From Pseudomonadota bacterium (lineage in GTDB: Bacteria > Pseudomonadota > Gammaproteobacteria > Burkholderiales > Gallionellaceae): a stretch of DNA of 64,000 bases. The notes beneath the pieces were generated by a model. The model ran no database searches. It was not told where the DNA came from and worked only from the letters and a program-made list of their open reading frames with translations. Each line of letters starts with the position of its first letter. Within the stretch, counting starts at the first letter, position 1. Positions 44,438-53,515 of the stretch are shown one piece after another. The translations under genes were made by a program, and so were the position numbers. The stretch covers positions 1-64,000 of the forward strand of contig JAJYLY010000003.1 of the NCBI GenBank assembly GCA_021787435.1, written 5' to 3'.

Positions 44438-45808
44438 ATGAAGAAAATCGTTCTATCTATCGCAGGCGTGATGGCCGTTGCGGCATTCGCCCCAGAGGCG
44501 TCTGCCTTGCCAGTGTTTGCACGTCAAACCGGCATGGCATGTTCCGCATGTCACTTCCAGCATTTCCCGTTGTTGAATGGTTTCGGTCGCGCATTTAAAG
44601 AAGGCGGCTTCACCATGATGGGTGCAGAAGCCAAAGTTGAAGGCGACAATCTGTCTATTCCTGCTGTACTGAACATGGCCGTGCTGACCAGCATGGGCTA
44701 CATCAAGACCAATCAGGTTGCTGATCCAACTGGCGTGACAAAGAACTACGGCAACGGCACATGGGGTGTTCCTGGCGTTTCCGGCGGCGGTGGCGACGGC
44801 GAAGCATCGCTGTTCTTTGGCGGTCATGTGAGCGATTTCGCAGGATTCCTGTCCGAAGTGACACTGGGCGGCCCTGGTGCTGCGCTTGGTTCAGCAAAGC
44901 TGCCGATGCTGTATGACATGGGTTCTGCGAAGATTGGCGTCGTGCCATTCGCTACCGATGGCCAAGGCGCTTCTTACTCGATGGAAGTGTTGAATACCGG
45001 TGCTAACGCGGTTCACTCGATCACCAACACCGTTGGCCCTAACGGCGAATTCATCAACGCAGTTTCCGCTCAGCAGTACATCGGTACTGCAACCAATGCG
45101 CTTGGTGTGGGTTTTGTTGCTAACAGCGATATGGGTTTGATCAACATCACCAAGTTCCAGCAGACCGGTACCACAGGCGGGACCTATGGGTCTTTGGGTT
45201 CTACCTATGCTCGCGTGCTTGGCACGTTTGACATGGCAGGCTGGGATACCGGTGTTGGTATTCAGAACTGGAGCGGCGCATCGTTGTACAATCCAGGAGC
45301 TATTGGTGTACCTTCGGTTGCTGCGCAACCTTCTGCCAATCCTGCTATTCCTCTTACGCCAAGTGCAATGCAGGCCACCAAAGCATGGGCGCTTGACGGC
45401 CAGATGCAGGGTTCCCTGGGCGGCATGCCAGTCGGCTTCTACGCAAGCTATGCGCGCGCTCCCGGCGGCCTGCAGAATGGCGAGATCAATACCTACAACA
45501 GTGGTACTCTGACTCGCAGTTCGTTCAACATCGATGCTGAACTGGGCGTGGTTCCTGAAGTCGCAACCATCGGCGCTGCACTGCGTCGCGGCAAGAGCGG
45601 TTTCGCCGATGCGGGTGGCAGCAACACCAACGACAACGCGATCTACCTGACTGCGACCTACAAGCTGCAACAGAACATGCTGGCTCGTTTGTCTTATGTC
45701 AAGCAGAGTGGTAGCTACTGGGATCAGCAAAACATCGGCGGTGGCGGTACCAACTCGCAGGTACTGGGCAGCCAGACTTACGAGCTGAATATGTACGTGC
45801 TGTTCTAA
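44438..45808 (+). CDS. cyc2: Cyc2-like fused monoheme cytochrome-porin (outer-membrane iron oxidase candidate)
   Basis: The 456-residue protein has a signal peptide (cleavage after ASA, about residue 23), then a very short cytochrome part with PVFARQTGMACSACHFQHFP (haem Cys35, Cys38, His39) and NGFGRAFKEGGFTM. The remaining roughly 390 residues are glycine-rich beta-strand sequence ending YELNMYVLF, a porin-like barrel with terminal Phe. This fusion, size and the FARQTG..C..CH...FP..N.FGR motif fit Cyc2, the outer-membrane cytochrome for Fe(II) oxidation in neutrophilic and acidophilic iron oxidisers. It stands alone with promoter and terminator. Confidence 0.85.
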   Translation: MKKIVLSIAGVMAVAAFAPEASALPVFARQTGMACSACHFQHFPLLNGFGRAFKEGGFTMMGAEAKVEGDNLSIPAVLNMAVLTSMGYIKTNQVADPTGVTKNYGNGTWGVPGVSGGGGDGEASLFFGGHVSDFAGFLSEVTLGGPGAALGSAKLPMLYDMGSAKIGVVPFATDGQGASYSMEVLNTGANAVHSITNTVGPNGEFINAVSAQQYIGTATNALGVGFVANSDMGLINITKFQQTGTTGGTYGSLGSTYARVLGTFDMAGWDTGVGIQNWSGASLYNPGAIGVPSVAAQPSANPAIPLTPSAMQATKAWALDGQMQGSLGGMPVGFYASYARAPGGLQNGEINTYNSGTLTRSSFNIDAELGVVPEVATIGAALRRGKSGFADAGGSNTNDNAIYLTATYKLQQNMLARLSYVKQSGSYWDQQNIGGGGTNSQVLGSQTYELNMYVLF

Positions 45809-45815
45809 TCGGTAC

Positions 45816-45840
45816 TTCCTCCGCTCGCGGAGGAATTGTT
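45816..45840 (+). terminator. Hairpin after the Cyc2-like gene
   Basis: TTCCTCCG and CGGAGGAA form an eight-base perfect stem with loop CTCG, followed by TTGTT. It lies seven bases after the stop and is the probable terminator, although the T-run is interrupted. Confidence 0.7.
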
Positions 45841-46678
45841 GATTTCATTTGAAGCGGGGGAGGCGAAAGTCTTTCCTGCTTTTTTTTTGCGCTAGCGTAT
45901 AGCGCATTTGCGAGTAAAAATGCTGCAAATATATTGATGGAGAAGGAAAAATCCTAGCGATCATTCTAGATTGCGATATTGAAAGGAAGCACAAAAGTTT
46001 ACTGCATCGCGGCATTGCACCGCGCAATTAATGATGGCGGAAGCCATGCACCAATTGGCTGCGTACGAATAAATGCGTGATCGCTTATGGCAGGTAGGTC
46101 ATGCGGCCCGGCAACAATATCAAAAAATCGGTTTGCCTCTGATCATGGAAGAAATGGATAACTGGATGGCATAGCTTGAGGTTGGCGAAGATGCTGAACT
46201 GCCAAAATGGCACGTTTGAAATGATCATCTGCGGCGACGCTCGTTTTGACGCGTTTGCATCGGTTTCTTTTTCGTTAAAATGCGGATGCAGCCAGACACG
46301 CTATCCAGTCAATTCGCATGGGTGTCAGGAGCCTTGCAGATCAATCGCAGATAGACAGGTTTGCTGAAAACCAAATGCCCTAGTTCCGCGAGTTATTGAT
46401 CGGATTTGGCGATAGCGGTTATATGACTCTCTATCATTATCCAGTTGATGTGGTTACGATTTTGTCAGTGTGCCCCCACAGAGAGTTTGAATAGGCCATC
46501 ATCTCTGCGCAGGCGTGAATTCAGCTTGTTGATTTGACTGGACTTGCGTTTTCGCAGGATAGACAAAAGTGAATTCTTAGGGCGCCCTTGCGTTAATTCT
46601 TTTTCATCTTCATATCACCCCGTTTTTCAGGACCTGTGGTAAGCTAGCCTCAGTTTCTTTATACTGCTTTAGCCTCAC
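45841..46678. other. 838-base region without a convincing gene
   Basis: No frame of normal length or family appears on either strand. One short frame (46073-46174, ATGCGTGATCGC to TAG) would give 33 residues with LWQVGHAARQQYQKIGLPLI; just before it a frame in phase (MAEAMHQLAAYE) is closed by TAA, so it may be the end of a decayed gene. A nine-T run lies near 45881-45889. The last part must hold the hisC promoter. Nothing else is identified. Confidence 0.5.
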
Positions 46679-47746
46679 ATGTCTTCTGCGTTGGTTCACA
46701 ATCTGATACGCCCTGAACTGCTCGCGCTGCATGCCTATCATGTGTCTGACAGCTCAGGCATGATCAAGCTCGATGCGATGGAGAATCCATACCATCTGCC
46801 GCAGTTTCTGAAAGATGAAATCGCGGCCATTGTCGCGGATTCCGAGATCAACCGCTATCCAAACCCAGATCCTTTTGAGCTCAAGGAAAAAATACGCCAG
46901 ATCGAAGCTGTGCCCGAAGGGTGCGATGTGCTGCTGGGCAACGGCTCGGATGAGTTGATCCAACTGCTCGCCTTGGCGCTTAACAGGCCGGGCGCTACGC
47001 TGCTCTCGGTCGAGCCCTCGTTCGTCATGTACAGAATGATTGCAACTTTTGTCGGCATGCGCTATGTGGGCGTGCCGCTCGGAGAAAATTTCTCGCTGGA
47101 TATTGACGCGATGCTGGAGGCGATACGCCGAGAGCGGCCAGCCCTTGTGTTCCTAGCCTATCCCAACAATCCGACGGGCAATCTTTTTTCTGCCAATCAC
47201 ATCAGGCAGATCATCGCCGCATCGCCCGGTCTTGTCGTGATCGATGAGGCGTATTACGCATTTGCCAGCGACAGTTTCATGAAATACATTGCGGATTATC
47301 CGAATCTTTTGGTGATGCGTACCTTTTCAAAGCTCGGCATGGCAGGACTGCGGCTGGGCTTTCTTGCAGGCAGCACCGACTGGCTGGATGAGCTGGAAAA
47401 GCTGCGTTTGCCGTATAATGTCGGGGTGCTGCCGCAGCGGGTGGTAGAAGTGTTGCTGGAGAATCACGGCATACTTTTGCAGCAGGCAGGCCAGATCAGG
47501 AAGGATCGTGCCGTGCTCTACAAGCAGTTGAGTGCAATCGCAGAAGTCTATCCGTCGGAGGCGAATTTTTTGCTCTTCAGGATGGAGAATGCCGCGTCAG
47601 TCTTCAATTCGCTTAAAGCGCGCGGCATGTTGATCAAGAATCTTAGCGGCGCGCATGCGATGCTTGAGAATTGCCTGCGCGTGACGGTGGGCACGCCGCT
47701 TGAGTGCCAGAAATTTATCGAAGCATTGCAGGAAAGCATCGTTTGA
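46679..47746 (+). CDS. hisC: Histidinol-phosphate aminotransferase
   Basis: The 355-residue PLP enzyme transfers the amino group from glutamate to imidazole-acetol phosphate in histidine synthesis. Class I/II aminotransferase parts are seen: IKLDAMENPYHLP, LGNGSDELIQLLALA, AYPNNPTGNLFS, VVIDEAYYAFA and the PLP-lysine segment MRTFSKLGMAGLRLGFL. It heads the his run in this window; hisG and hisD, often upstream in betaproteobacteria, are not in the preceding kilobase. A repeat of 193 bases separates it from hisB. Confidence 0.96.
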   Translation: MSSALVHNLIRPELLALHAYHVSDSSGMIKLDAMENPYHLPQFLKDEIAAIVADSEINRYPNPDPFELKEKIRQIEAVPEGCDVLLGNGSDELIQLLALALNRPGATLLSVEPSFVMYRMIATFVGMRYVGVPLGENFSLDIDAMLEAIRRERPALVFLAYPNNPTGNLFSANHIRQIIAASPGLVVIDEAYYAFASDSFMKYIADYPNLLVMRTFSKLGMAGLRLGFLAGSTDWLDELEKLRLPYNVGVLPQRVVEVLLENHGILLQQAGQIRKDRAVLYKQLSAIAEVYPSEANFLLFRMENAASVFNSLKARGMLIKNLSGAHAMLENCLRVTVGTPLECQKFIEALQESIV

Positions 47747-47755
47747 AAAGCAGTT

Positions 47756-47900
47756 CCACGCGGAGTCGCGGTGAATGCGGAGAAAAACGAAAAAATTAAA
47801 GCAGTGCTGGACATAAATAATAATAGGCAGGCCTGATTTTGTATTTATTGGCGGTATATTTTTAGTTCGGTTTTGTTTTTCTCCGCGTTTTTGCGCGGGA
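47756..47900. repeat. Paired-arm repeat between hisC and hisB
   Basis: The left arm CCACGCGGAGTCGCGG with GCGGAGAAAAACGAAAA (47756-47793) and the right arm TTTTGTTTTTCTCCGCG (47871-47887) followed by GCGCGGGAGA are imperfect inverted copies. They enclose AT-rich DNA. The unit fills most of the hisC-hisB gap, so transcription of the his genes probably passes through it. Confidence 0.65.
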
Positions 47901-47939
47901 GATTGGATTTTTAAGGTTATATGATGGCCAAGGAAAAAC

Positions 47940-48527
47940 ATGCGTAGCGCGAAGGTCACACGCAACACCCTGGAGACGCAGATCAGCGTTGAGTTGAATC
48001 TGGACGGGAGGGGCAAAGCGAGTTTTGAAACCGGCCTGCCGTTTCTCGATCACATGCTGGATCAGGTCGCGCGCCACGGCCTTCTGGATATCAGCGTTGT
48101 GGCTAAGGGCGATCTGCATATCGATGCGCATCACACGGTCGAGGACCTGGGCATCACGCTGGGTCAGGCATTCAATCAGGCCGTCGGCGACAAGCAGGGA
48201 TTGACCCGTTATGGCCATGCCTATGTGCCGCTGGATGAGGCGCTCTCGCGCGTGGTGCTGGATCTGTCGGGCAGACCGGGGCTTGTATACAATTGCGAAT
48301 TCGTGCGCGCGAGCATAGGCGACTTCGATGTCGACCTGTTCCACGAGTTCTTCCAGGGCTTCGTCAATCATGCGCTGGTCACTTTGCATGTCGACAATCT
48401 TTCGGGCAGCAACGCGCACCATCAGGCGGAGACGATCTTCAAGGCATTCGGCCGCGCGATGCGCATGGCGCTGACGGTGGATTCCCGCATGGCAGGGATG
48501 ATGCCTTCCACCAAAGGCGTGTTGTAA
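47940..48527 (+). CDS. hisB: Imidazoleglycerol-phosphate dehydratase
   Basis: The 195-residue manganese enzyme removes water from imidazole-glycerol phosphate. The two His-rich metal motifs [10 protein letters not shown] and [17 protein letters not shown] and the [13 protein letters not shown] segment are typical of the monofunctional bacterial enzyme. It lacks the N-terminal phosphatase domain of the E. coli fusion, as is usual in betaproteobacteria. Its stop overlaps the start of hisH (TAATG), giving coupling. Confidence 0.97.
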   Translation: MRSAKVTRNTLETQISVELNLDGRGKASFETGLPFLDHMLDQVARHGLLDISVVAKGDLHIDAHHTVEDLGITLGQAFNQAVGDKQGLTRYGHAYVPLDEALSRVVLDLSGRPGLVYNCEFVRASIGDFDVDLFHEFFQGFVNHALVTLHVDNLSGSNAHHQAETIFKAFGRAMRMALTVDSRMAGMMPSTKGVL

Positions 48528-49159
48528 TGGTCGATATTGCCATTGTCGATTACGGCATGGGAAATCTGCGCTCGGTCGAGCAGGCGATGCGCCATGCAGC
48601 ACCCGGTCGCGAAGTCGTAGTGACCGATGATGCGGCTGTGATCGGGAATGCTCAGCGTGTGGTTTTCCCAGGACAAGGCGCGATGCCCGATTGCATGCGA
48701 GAGTTGGACGGCCGCGGCCTGCGCAGTGCGGTGCTTGAGGCGGCGAACGCCAAGCCTTTTCTGGGCATCTGCATAGGCTTGCAGATGCTGTTTGAAAAGA
48801 GTGCGGAAGGCGATGTGGCGGGTCTGGGCGTGTTGAAAGGCGAGGTGCTGCGGTTCGACGGCAACATGCGGGATGAAAAAGGCAACAGGTTGAAGGTGCC
48901 GCACATGGGATGGAATCAGGTGCGGCATGTTGGCCATTCCTTGTGGGAAGGCATCGCCCAGGATGCGCGCTTTTATTATGTGCACAGCTATTACGTTGCA
49001 CCCGAAGACCGGAAGCTCGTGCAGGCAACGAGCGATTACCCCGGGCCTTTCGTGTGCGCGGTGGCTCGTGACAACTTATTCGCGGTGCAATTTCACCCGG
49101 AGAAAAGCCAGGCGGCAGGGCTTAAACTGCTGCAAAACTTTGTCTATTGGAATCCTTGA
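48527..49159 (+). CDS. hisH: Imidazole glycerol phosphate synthase glutaminase subunit
   Basis: The 210-residue class I glutamine amidotransferase supplies ammonia to HisF. The nucleophile cysteine is in FLGICIGLQMLF, and the His-Glu pair is in AVQFHPEKSQ. The ATG at 48527 begins [20 protein letters not shown], the usual start; the frame is open earlier inside hisB but that part is not family sequence. It is followed by hisA after 12 bases. Confidence 0.97.
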   Translation: MVDIAIVDYGMGNLRSVEQAMRHAAPGREVVVTDDAAVIGNAQRVVFPGQGAMPDCMRELDGRGLRSAVLEAANAKPFLGICIGLQMLFEKSAEGDVAGLGVLKGEVLRFDGNMRDEKGNRLKVPHMGWNQVRHVGHSLWEGIAQDARFYYVHSYYVAPEDRKLVQATSDYPGPFVCAVARDNLFAVQFHPEKSQAAGLKLLQNFVYWNP

Positions 49160-49171
49160 TTTATATTCACC

Positions 49172-49921
49172 ATGCTAATAATTCCTGCGATTGATTTAAA
49201 AGACGGTCATTGTGTGCGCCTGAAACAGGGCGTGATGGAAGATTCAACCGTGTTTTCAGAGGATCCTGCGGCGACCGCGCGGCACTGGCTGGAACAGGGC
49301 GCGAAGCGCCTGCACCTGGTCGATCTGAACGGCGCATTTGCCGGCAAACCCAAAAATGAATCTGCAGTGCGCAGCATCATCGATGCGGTGGGAGCAGATG
49401 TGCCGGTGCAGCTGGGCGGCGGCATCCGGGACCTGGAAACCATAGAGCGTTATCTCGATCTGGGTGTGACCTACATCATCGTCGGCACGGCTGCAGTGAA
49501 GGTACCGGGCTTTCTTCACGAAGCCTGCGATGCATTTCCCGGACACATCATGGTGGGGTTGGATGCCAAGGGCGGCAAGGTGGCGGTTAACGGTTGGTCC
49601 AAGCTCACAGGCCATGATGTGGCCGACCTTGCAAAACGTTTCGAGGATTACGGCGTGGAAGCGATCATCTACACCGACATCGGTCGCGACGGAATGCTAA
49701 GCGGCGTGAACATCGAGGCGACGGTGGAGCTTGCGCGACCGCTTCATGTACCCGTGATTGCCAGCGGCGGCATCACCAATCTGGACGATGTGCGCAATCT
49801 TTGTCAGGTCGAGAGTGAAGGAATCACGGGGGCGATCACCGGACGCGCGATCTATGAGGGTACGCTGGACTTTGCCGCGGCACAGGCGCTTGCAGACGAG
49901 CTCTCACCCCGTCTGCCTTAA
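49172..49921 (+). CDS. hisA: Phosphoribosylformimino-5-aminoimidazole carboxamide ribotide isomerase
   Basis: The 249-residue TIM-barrel isomerase starts [16 protein letters not shown] with the catalytic aspartate, and has the second catalytic aspartate in [12 protein letters not shown] and phosphate-binding [12 protein letters not shown] and [10 protein letters not shown] loops. It makes the substrate for HisF/HisH. It is followed by hisF after two bases. Confidence 0.97.
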   Translation: MLIIPAIDLKDGHCVRLKQGVMEDSTVFSEDPAATARHWLEQGAKRLHLVDLNGAFAGKPKNESAVRSIIDAVGADVPVQLGGGIRDLETIERYLDLGVTYIIVGTAAVKVPGFLHEACDAFPGHIMVGLDAKGGKVAVNGWSKLTGHDVADLAKRFEDYGVEAIIYTDIGRDGMLSGVNIEATVELARPLHVPVIASGGITNLDDVRNLCQVESEGITGAITGRAIYEGTLDFAAAQALADELSPRLP

Positions 49922-49923
49922 CC

Positions 49924-50682
49924 ATGCTGGCCAAACGCATTATTCCCTGTCTGGATGTGACCGCAGGCCGGGTAGTCAAGGGGGTCAGTTTTGTTTCGCT
50001 GCGCGATGCGGGCGACCCGGTCGAGATTGCGCGCCGCTACGACGAACAGGGCGCGGATGAGTTGACCTTTCTGGACATCACCGCAAGTTCGGACGACAGG
50101 GGTATCATTTTTCGCATCATAGAACAGGTCGCATCCCAGGTGTTCATACCACTGACGGTGGGCGGCGGGGTGCGCGAAGTCGTCGATGTGCGCAATCTGC
50201 TCAATGCGGGCGCAGACAAGGTCAGCATCAACACCTCGGCAGTGACAAATCCTCAGTTGGTCGCAGATGCGGCAGCACGTTTCGGCTCGCAGTGCATCGT
50301 GGTGGCGATCGATGCAAAACAGGTGGCGAATGATCGCTGGGAGGTATACACCCACGGCGGGCGGAATGCGACAGGCCTGGACGCGGTGGAATGGGCAAGG
50401 AAGATGCAAAGCCTTGGTGCAGGAGAAATACTCTTGACCAGTATGGACCGCGACGGGCAGAAAAACGGCTTCGATCTGGCATTGACCCGGCGCGTGAGTG
50501 ATGCGCTGGAAATCCCGGTGATTGCAAGCGGCGGTGTGGGCAACCTGCAGCATCTGGCAGACGGCGTTTTGCAGGGGGGGGCGGATGCGGTGCTTGCCGC
50601 GAGCATATTCCACTTCGGCGAATACACGGTTGAGCAGGCCAAGCAATATATGGCGTCTCAGGGCATAGAGGTGCGGCTGTGA
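49924..50682 (+). CDS. hisF: Imidazole glycerol phosphate synthase cyclase subunit
   Basis: The 252-residue TIM-barrel protein pairs with HisH to form imidazole-glycerol phosphate and AICAR. Catalytic aspartates are in [15 protein letters not shown] and [15 protein letters not shown], with phosphate-binding VGGGVREV and [11 protein letters not shown]. It starts two bases after hisA and is separated from hisI by a short repeat unit. Confidence 0.97.
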   Translation: MLAKRIIPCLDVTAGRVVKGVSFVSLRDAGDPVEIARRYDEQGADELTFLDITASSDDRGIIFRIIEQVASQVFIPLTVGGGVREVVDVRNLLNAGADKVSINTSAVTNPQLVADAAARFGSQCIVVAIDAKQVANDRWEVYTHGGRNATGLDAVEWARKMQSLGAGEILLTSMDRDGQKNGFDLALTRRVSDALEIPVIASGGVGNLQHLADGVLQGGADAVLAASIFHFGEYTVEQAKQYMASQGIEVRL

Positions 50683-50696
50683 GTTTGAAAAATTAT

Positions 50697-50763
50697 TTGC
50701 CACAGAGAACACAGAGAGAAGCTTTGGGAAAGGTTATGAATTTCTTTGTGATCACGGTGGCTG
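50697..50763. repeat. Paired-arm CCACAGAG repeat between hisF and hisI
   Basis: GCCACAGAGAACACAGAGAG (50699-50718) and its imperfect inverse TTCTTTGTGATCACGGTGGC (50742-50761) frame a short spacer. The unit lies in the 94-base gap between hisF and hisI and can fold as one RNA hairpin. Confidence 0.65.
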
Positions 50764-50776
50764 ATTTGGAGTATTT

Positions 50777-51166
50777 GTGAGTGAGGTGTGGCTGGATAAA
50801 GTGAACTGGCAAGACGATGGTCTTGTGCCAGTGATCGCACAGGATGCTGCAACGGGTCGCGTGCTGATGGTCGCTTGGATGAATCGCGAGGCTTTGAAGC
50901 TTACCTCGCAAAAGAGCGAGGCGGTATACTGGTCGCGTTCGCGCAAAAAACTCTGGCACAAGGGCGAGGAGTCAGGGCATATACAGAAGGTAAAAGAGAT
51001 CAGGCTGGATTGCGATGCGGATGTGATCCTCCTGCAGATTGAACAACAAGGCGGCATCGCCTGTCATACCGGGCGCGAGAGCTGTTTTTTCACTCGCCTC
51101 GAAAAGGATGAATGGCGGGTGGTCGATGAAGTGCTAAAATCGCCCGACGAAATATATAAAAAATAG
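50777..51166 (+). CDS. hisI: Phosphoribosyl-AMP cyclohydrolase
   Basis: The 129-residue zinc enzyme opens the purine ring of PR-AMP. The metal-binding region [11 protein letters not shown] and the cysteines in [12 protein letters not shown] are present, as is [16 protein letters not shown]. It starts with GTG behind TTTGGAG. It is a separate gene from hisE, unlike the E. coli hisIE fusion. Confidence 0.96.
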   Translation: MSEVWLDKVNWQDDGLVPVIAQDAATGRVLMVAWMNREALKLTSQKSEAVYWSRSRKKLWHKGEESGHIQKVKEIRLDCDADVILLQIEQQGGIACHTGRESCFFTRLEKDEWRVVDEVLKSPDEIYKK

Positions 51167-51210
51167 CAAGCAGTCAGTGGCTGGCAGTCAGTCGAGCTTT
51201 CAGGATAAAG

Positions 51211-51534
51211 ATGAATCAGGATATTTTAAAAAAGCTGACTGAGACGATAGAGGCGCGCAGGCAGGCTTCCCCGGACAGCTCCTATGTTGCAAAGCTCTTT
51301 GCAAAGGGCGAAGATGCGATACTGAAGAAGGTCGGAGAGGAGGCGACGGAAGTCATCCTCGCGAGCAAATCCGCGCAGCGTGAACAGATCGTCTATGAAA
51401 CCGCGGATCTTTTGTTTCATTGCATGGTGATGCTGGCGTTTCACGGCCTGAAAACGGATGATGTGCTCGAAGAGTTGGCGCGTCGCGAAGGGCTTTCAGG
51501 TATCGTTGAAAAGAATCGCAGGGCTGAAAAATGA
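51211..51534 (+). CDS. hisE: Phosphoribosyl-ATP pyrophosphatase
   Basis: The 107-residue all-alpha NTP pyrophosphatase removes pyrophosphate from PR-ATP. The metal-binding [14 protein letters not shown] and [18 protein letters not shown] segments are typical. It overlaps the start of hinT by four bases (ATGA). Confidence 0.96.
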   Translation: MNQDILKKLTETIEARRQASPDSSYVAKLFAKGEDAILKKVGEEATEVILASKSAQREQIVYETADLLFHCMVMLAFHGLKTDDVLEELARREGLSGIVEKNRRAEK

Positions 51535-51878
51535 GCGACTGTCTGTTTTGCAAAATTGTACGCGATGAAATACCCTGTCGCAAAGTGTACGAGGACGATG
51601 AGGTACTGGCGTTTCACGACATCAATCCTGTAGCCCCCGTACATTTCATGCTGATCCCAAAGCTGCATCTGGATTCGCTGGCGGTGGCTGAAGATGCGCA
51701 TGCTGCGCTGCTTGGCAGGATGCTGGTGTTGGCACCCAGACTTGCGAAACAGCAGGGACTGGACAACGGGTTTCGCACGGTGATCAATACCGGGCGGGGA
51801 GGCGGACAGGAAGTGTTTCATTTGCACATACATGTCATAGGCGGCGGCAACATCCCGCCCATGGTGCGTCGAAGTTAA
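51531..51878 (+). CDS. hinT: HIT family nucleotide-binding protein
   Basis: The 115-residue protein has the HIT motif [12 protein letters not shown] with the three spaced histidines and the N-terminal [13 protein letters not shown] segment. HinT hydrolyses adenosine phosphoramidates and lysyl-AMP. It is translationally coupled to hisE, and the order hisE-hinT-tatA is common in betaproteobacteria. Confidence 0.95.
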   Translation: MSDCLFCKIVRDEIPCRKVYEDDEVLAFHDINPVAPVHFMLIPKLHLDSLAVAEDAHAALLGRMLVLAPRLAKQQGLDNGFRTVINTGRGGGQEVFHLHIHVIGGGNIPPMVRRS

Positions 51879-51892
51879 ACCGGGAGAATATC

Positions 51893-52108
51893 ATGGGTTC
51901 ATTGAGCATTTGGCATTGGTTGATCGTACTGGTCGTGGTGATGATGGTGTTTGGCACCAAGAAACTGCGCAATATAGGCAGCGATCTGGGTGGCGCGGTC
52001 AAGGGTTTCAAGGAGGGCATGGCCTCTGACGAGCCGCCCAAGCAGGTTAAGGATGAGGGCAGTACCATAGAGGGCGAAGTCAAAAGCAAAACGCACAGCA
52101 ACGTTTGA
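51893..52108 (+). CDS. tatA: Sec-independent translocase TatA
   Basis: The 71-residue protein has an N-terminal helix ([21 protein letters not shown]), the FGTKKL hinge and an amphipathic helix ([12 protein letters not shown]), then a charged tail. TatA assembles the pore for folded Tat substrates. The ATG follows GGGAGAATATC. Its partner tatB is 296 bases away, separated by repeat DNA. Confidence 0.95.
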   Translation: MGSLSIWHWLIVLVVVMMVFGTKKLRNIGSDLGGAVKGFKEGMASDEPPKQVKDEGSTIEGEVKSKTHSNV

Positions 52109-52112
52109 TCTT

Positions 52113-52393
52113 CATCTCACGCGGATTTAAACTGCATCTCAAGCGGAGAGGCGGATAACTAGTCACTTGAACACCATTGTTTGGTGTCTTAGTGAATGGC
52201 TGGTTGTTTCATCAGGACACGGAGAAAAATCGAAACAAAATAATAAAACTGAAACAACTATAGAATTAGACAACTGTTCTATCCAGATATTTTTTAGTTT
52301 AGTTATATGGTTTTTGATTTTCTCCGCGCCTCCACGTGGATAAGTTTGGGTTATTTCAGCAGTTCCCCGTGTCTTTGCGTGAGTATGTTTTTT
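52113..52393. repeat. Composite paired-arm repeat between tatA and tatB
   Basis: Several arms are visible: CTCACGCGGATTT and AGCGGAGAGGCGGAT on the left (52116-52157), GGACACGGAGAAAAATCG (about 52211-52228), and their inverted relatives GATTTTCTCCGCGCCTCC (about 52316-52333) and CCCCGTGTCTTTGCGTGAG (about 52366-52384). The rest is AT-rich. Two nested inverted pairs can be drawn, so this looks like a compound or double unit of the same repeat family. It fills nearly the whole tatA-tatB gap. Confidence 0.7.
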
Positions 52394-52404
52394 TAGGATG
52401 AATC

Positions 52405-52740
52405 ATGTTTGACTTTAGTATCGGCGAGCTGATGGTGGTCATGGTCGTCGCACTCGTCGTCATCGGGCCTGAGCGACTGCCCAAAGTGGCGCGCACTCTG
52501 GGGCATCTTTATGGCCGCGCCCAGCGTTATGTGAACAACGTGAAGTCAGACATCGAGCGTGACATGGCCATCGAGGAGTACCGGCAATTGCAGCAGAAGA
52601 TACAGGCGGAAGCTGCCAACGTACATGCGGCAGTCGGGCAGACTGCGCAGACGGTGAGCCAGCAGATGCAGGAAATCAATCGCGTGATCGCTGAGCAGCC
52701 GGCCGAAATCAAGCCGCCTGCTGAACCGCCTAAATCCTGA
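52405..52740 (+). CDS. tatB: Sec-independent translocase TatB
   Basis: The 111-residue protein begins MFDFSIGELMVVMVVALVV and has the TatB hinge GPERLPKVARTLG, then a long amphipathic and charged helix. TatB binds the twin-arginine signal with TatC. The tail ends with a proline-rich segment. It lies 40 bases before tatC. Confidence 0.95.
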   Translation: MFDFSIGELMVVMVVALVVIGPERLPKVARTLGHLYGRAQRYVNNVKSDIERDMAIEEYRQLQQKIQAEAANVHAAVGQTAQTVSQQMQEINRVIAEQPAEIKPPAEPPKS

Positions 52741-52780
52741 TGATTTCAACCAGATCTAAGCCTGCGCAGGAATGACGTAG

Positions 52781-53515
52781 ATGAGCACTAGCGAGAGCTT
52801 CATTGCCCACCTGATCGAGCTGCGCAAACGGCTGATGCGCTCGATGATCGCGCTGTTGGTTGTGTTCGTCTGCCTTTTTCCCTGGTCCTCGAAGTTGTAC
52901 GCGCTACTTGCGAAACCGCTTCTGGCAAAGCTGCCCAAGGGTGGGCAGATGATTGCAACCGATGTGACCACGCCTTTTTTCGTGCCGCTCAAGGTTGCGC
53001 TGATGGCAGCTTTTCTGATCGCGCTCCCTTTCATTCTCTATCAGCTCTGGCGCTTCGTCGCGCCCGGCCTGTACGCGCATGAGAAGCGGATGGTTCTGCC
53101 GCTGATCTTTTCCAGCACGCTTCTTTTCTTTTGCGGCATGACATTCGCCTATTTCGTGGTGTTCCCCATCGTGTTCGGATTCATCACTTCATCTGCCCCC
53201 GCAGGTGTTGCGGTGATGACCGACATCGACAAGTATCTGAGTTTTGTTCTTACCATGTTCATGGCATTTGGCGTCACCTTCCAGGTGCCCGTGGCTGTTG
53301 TACTTCTTGTGCGCATGGGCGTGGTGAGTGTGGCGAAATTGCGCGAGATACGCCCGTACATCGTGGTGGCCTCTTTCGTGGTCGGCGCGATCTTCACGCC
53401 TCCTGATGTCGTTTCGCAAATGATGCTGGCGGTGCCGCTTTGGGTCTTGTATGAGGCAGGCATCATCGTTGCGAGCTGGACGGCGTCCACTTCCCTGAAT
53501 CGTGATGACAGCTGA
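52781..53515 (+). CDS. tatC: Sec-independent translocase TatC
   Basis: The 244-residue protein has six membrane helices and the TatC signatures FIAHLIELRKRLMRS at the N-terminus and LPFILYQLWRFVAPGLY. TatC is the signal-binding core of the Tat complex. In this window the ACIII subunit ActB1 carries a Tat signal. Its 3' end overlaps the mechanosensitive channel frame. Confidence 0.96.
   Translation: MSTSESFIAHLIELRKRLMRSMIALLVVFVCLFPWSSKLYALLAKPLLAKLPKGGQMIATDVTTPFFVPLKVALMAAFLIALPFILYQLWRFVAPGLYAHEKRMVLPLIFSSTLLFFCGMTFAYFVVFPIVFGFITSSAPAGVAVMTDIDKYLSFVLTMFMAFGVTFQVPVAVVLLVRMGVVSVAKLREIRPYIVVASFVVGAIFTPPDVVSQMMLAVPLWVLYEAGIIVASWTASTSLNRDDS

Noticed and set aside
51166..51197. CRISPR-like or satellite repeat CAGTCAGTGGCTGGCAGTCAG before hisE
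   Set aside because: Only a few imperfect copies of a short CAGTCAG unit occur with no spacer pattern; it is a minor simple repeat.
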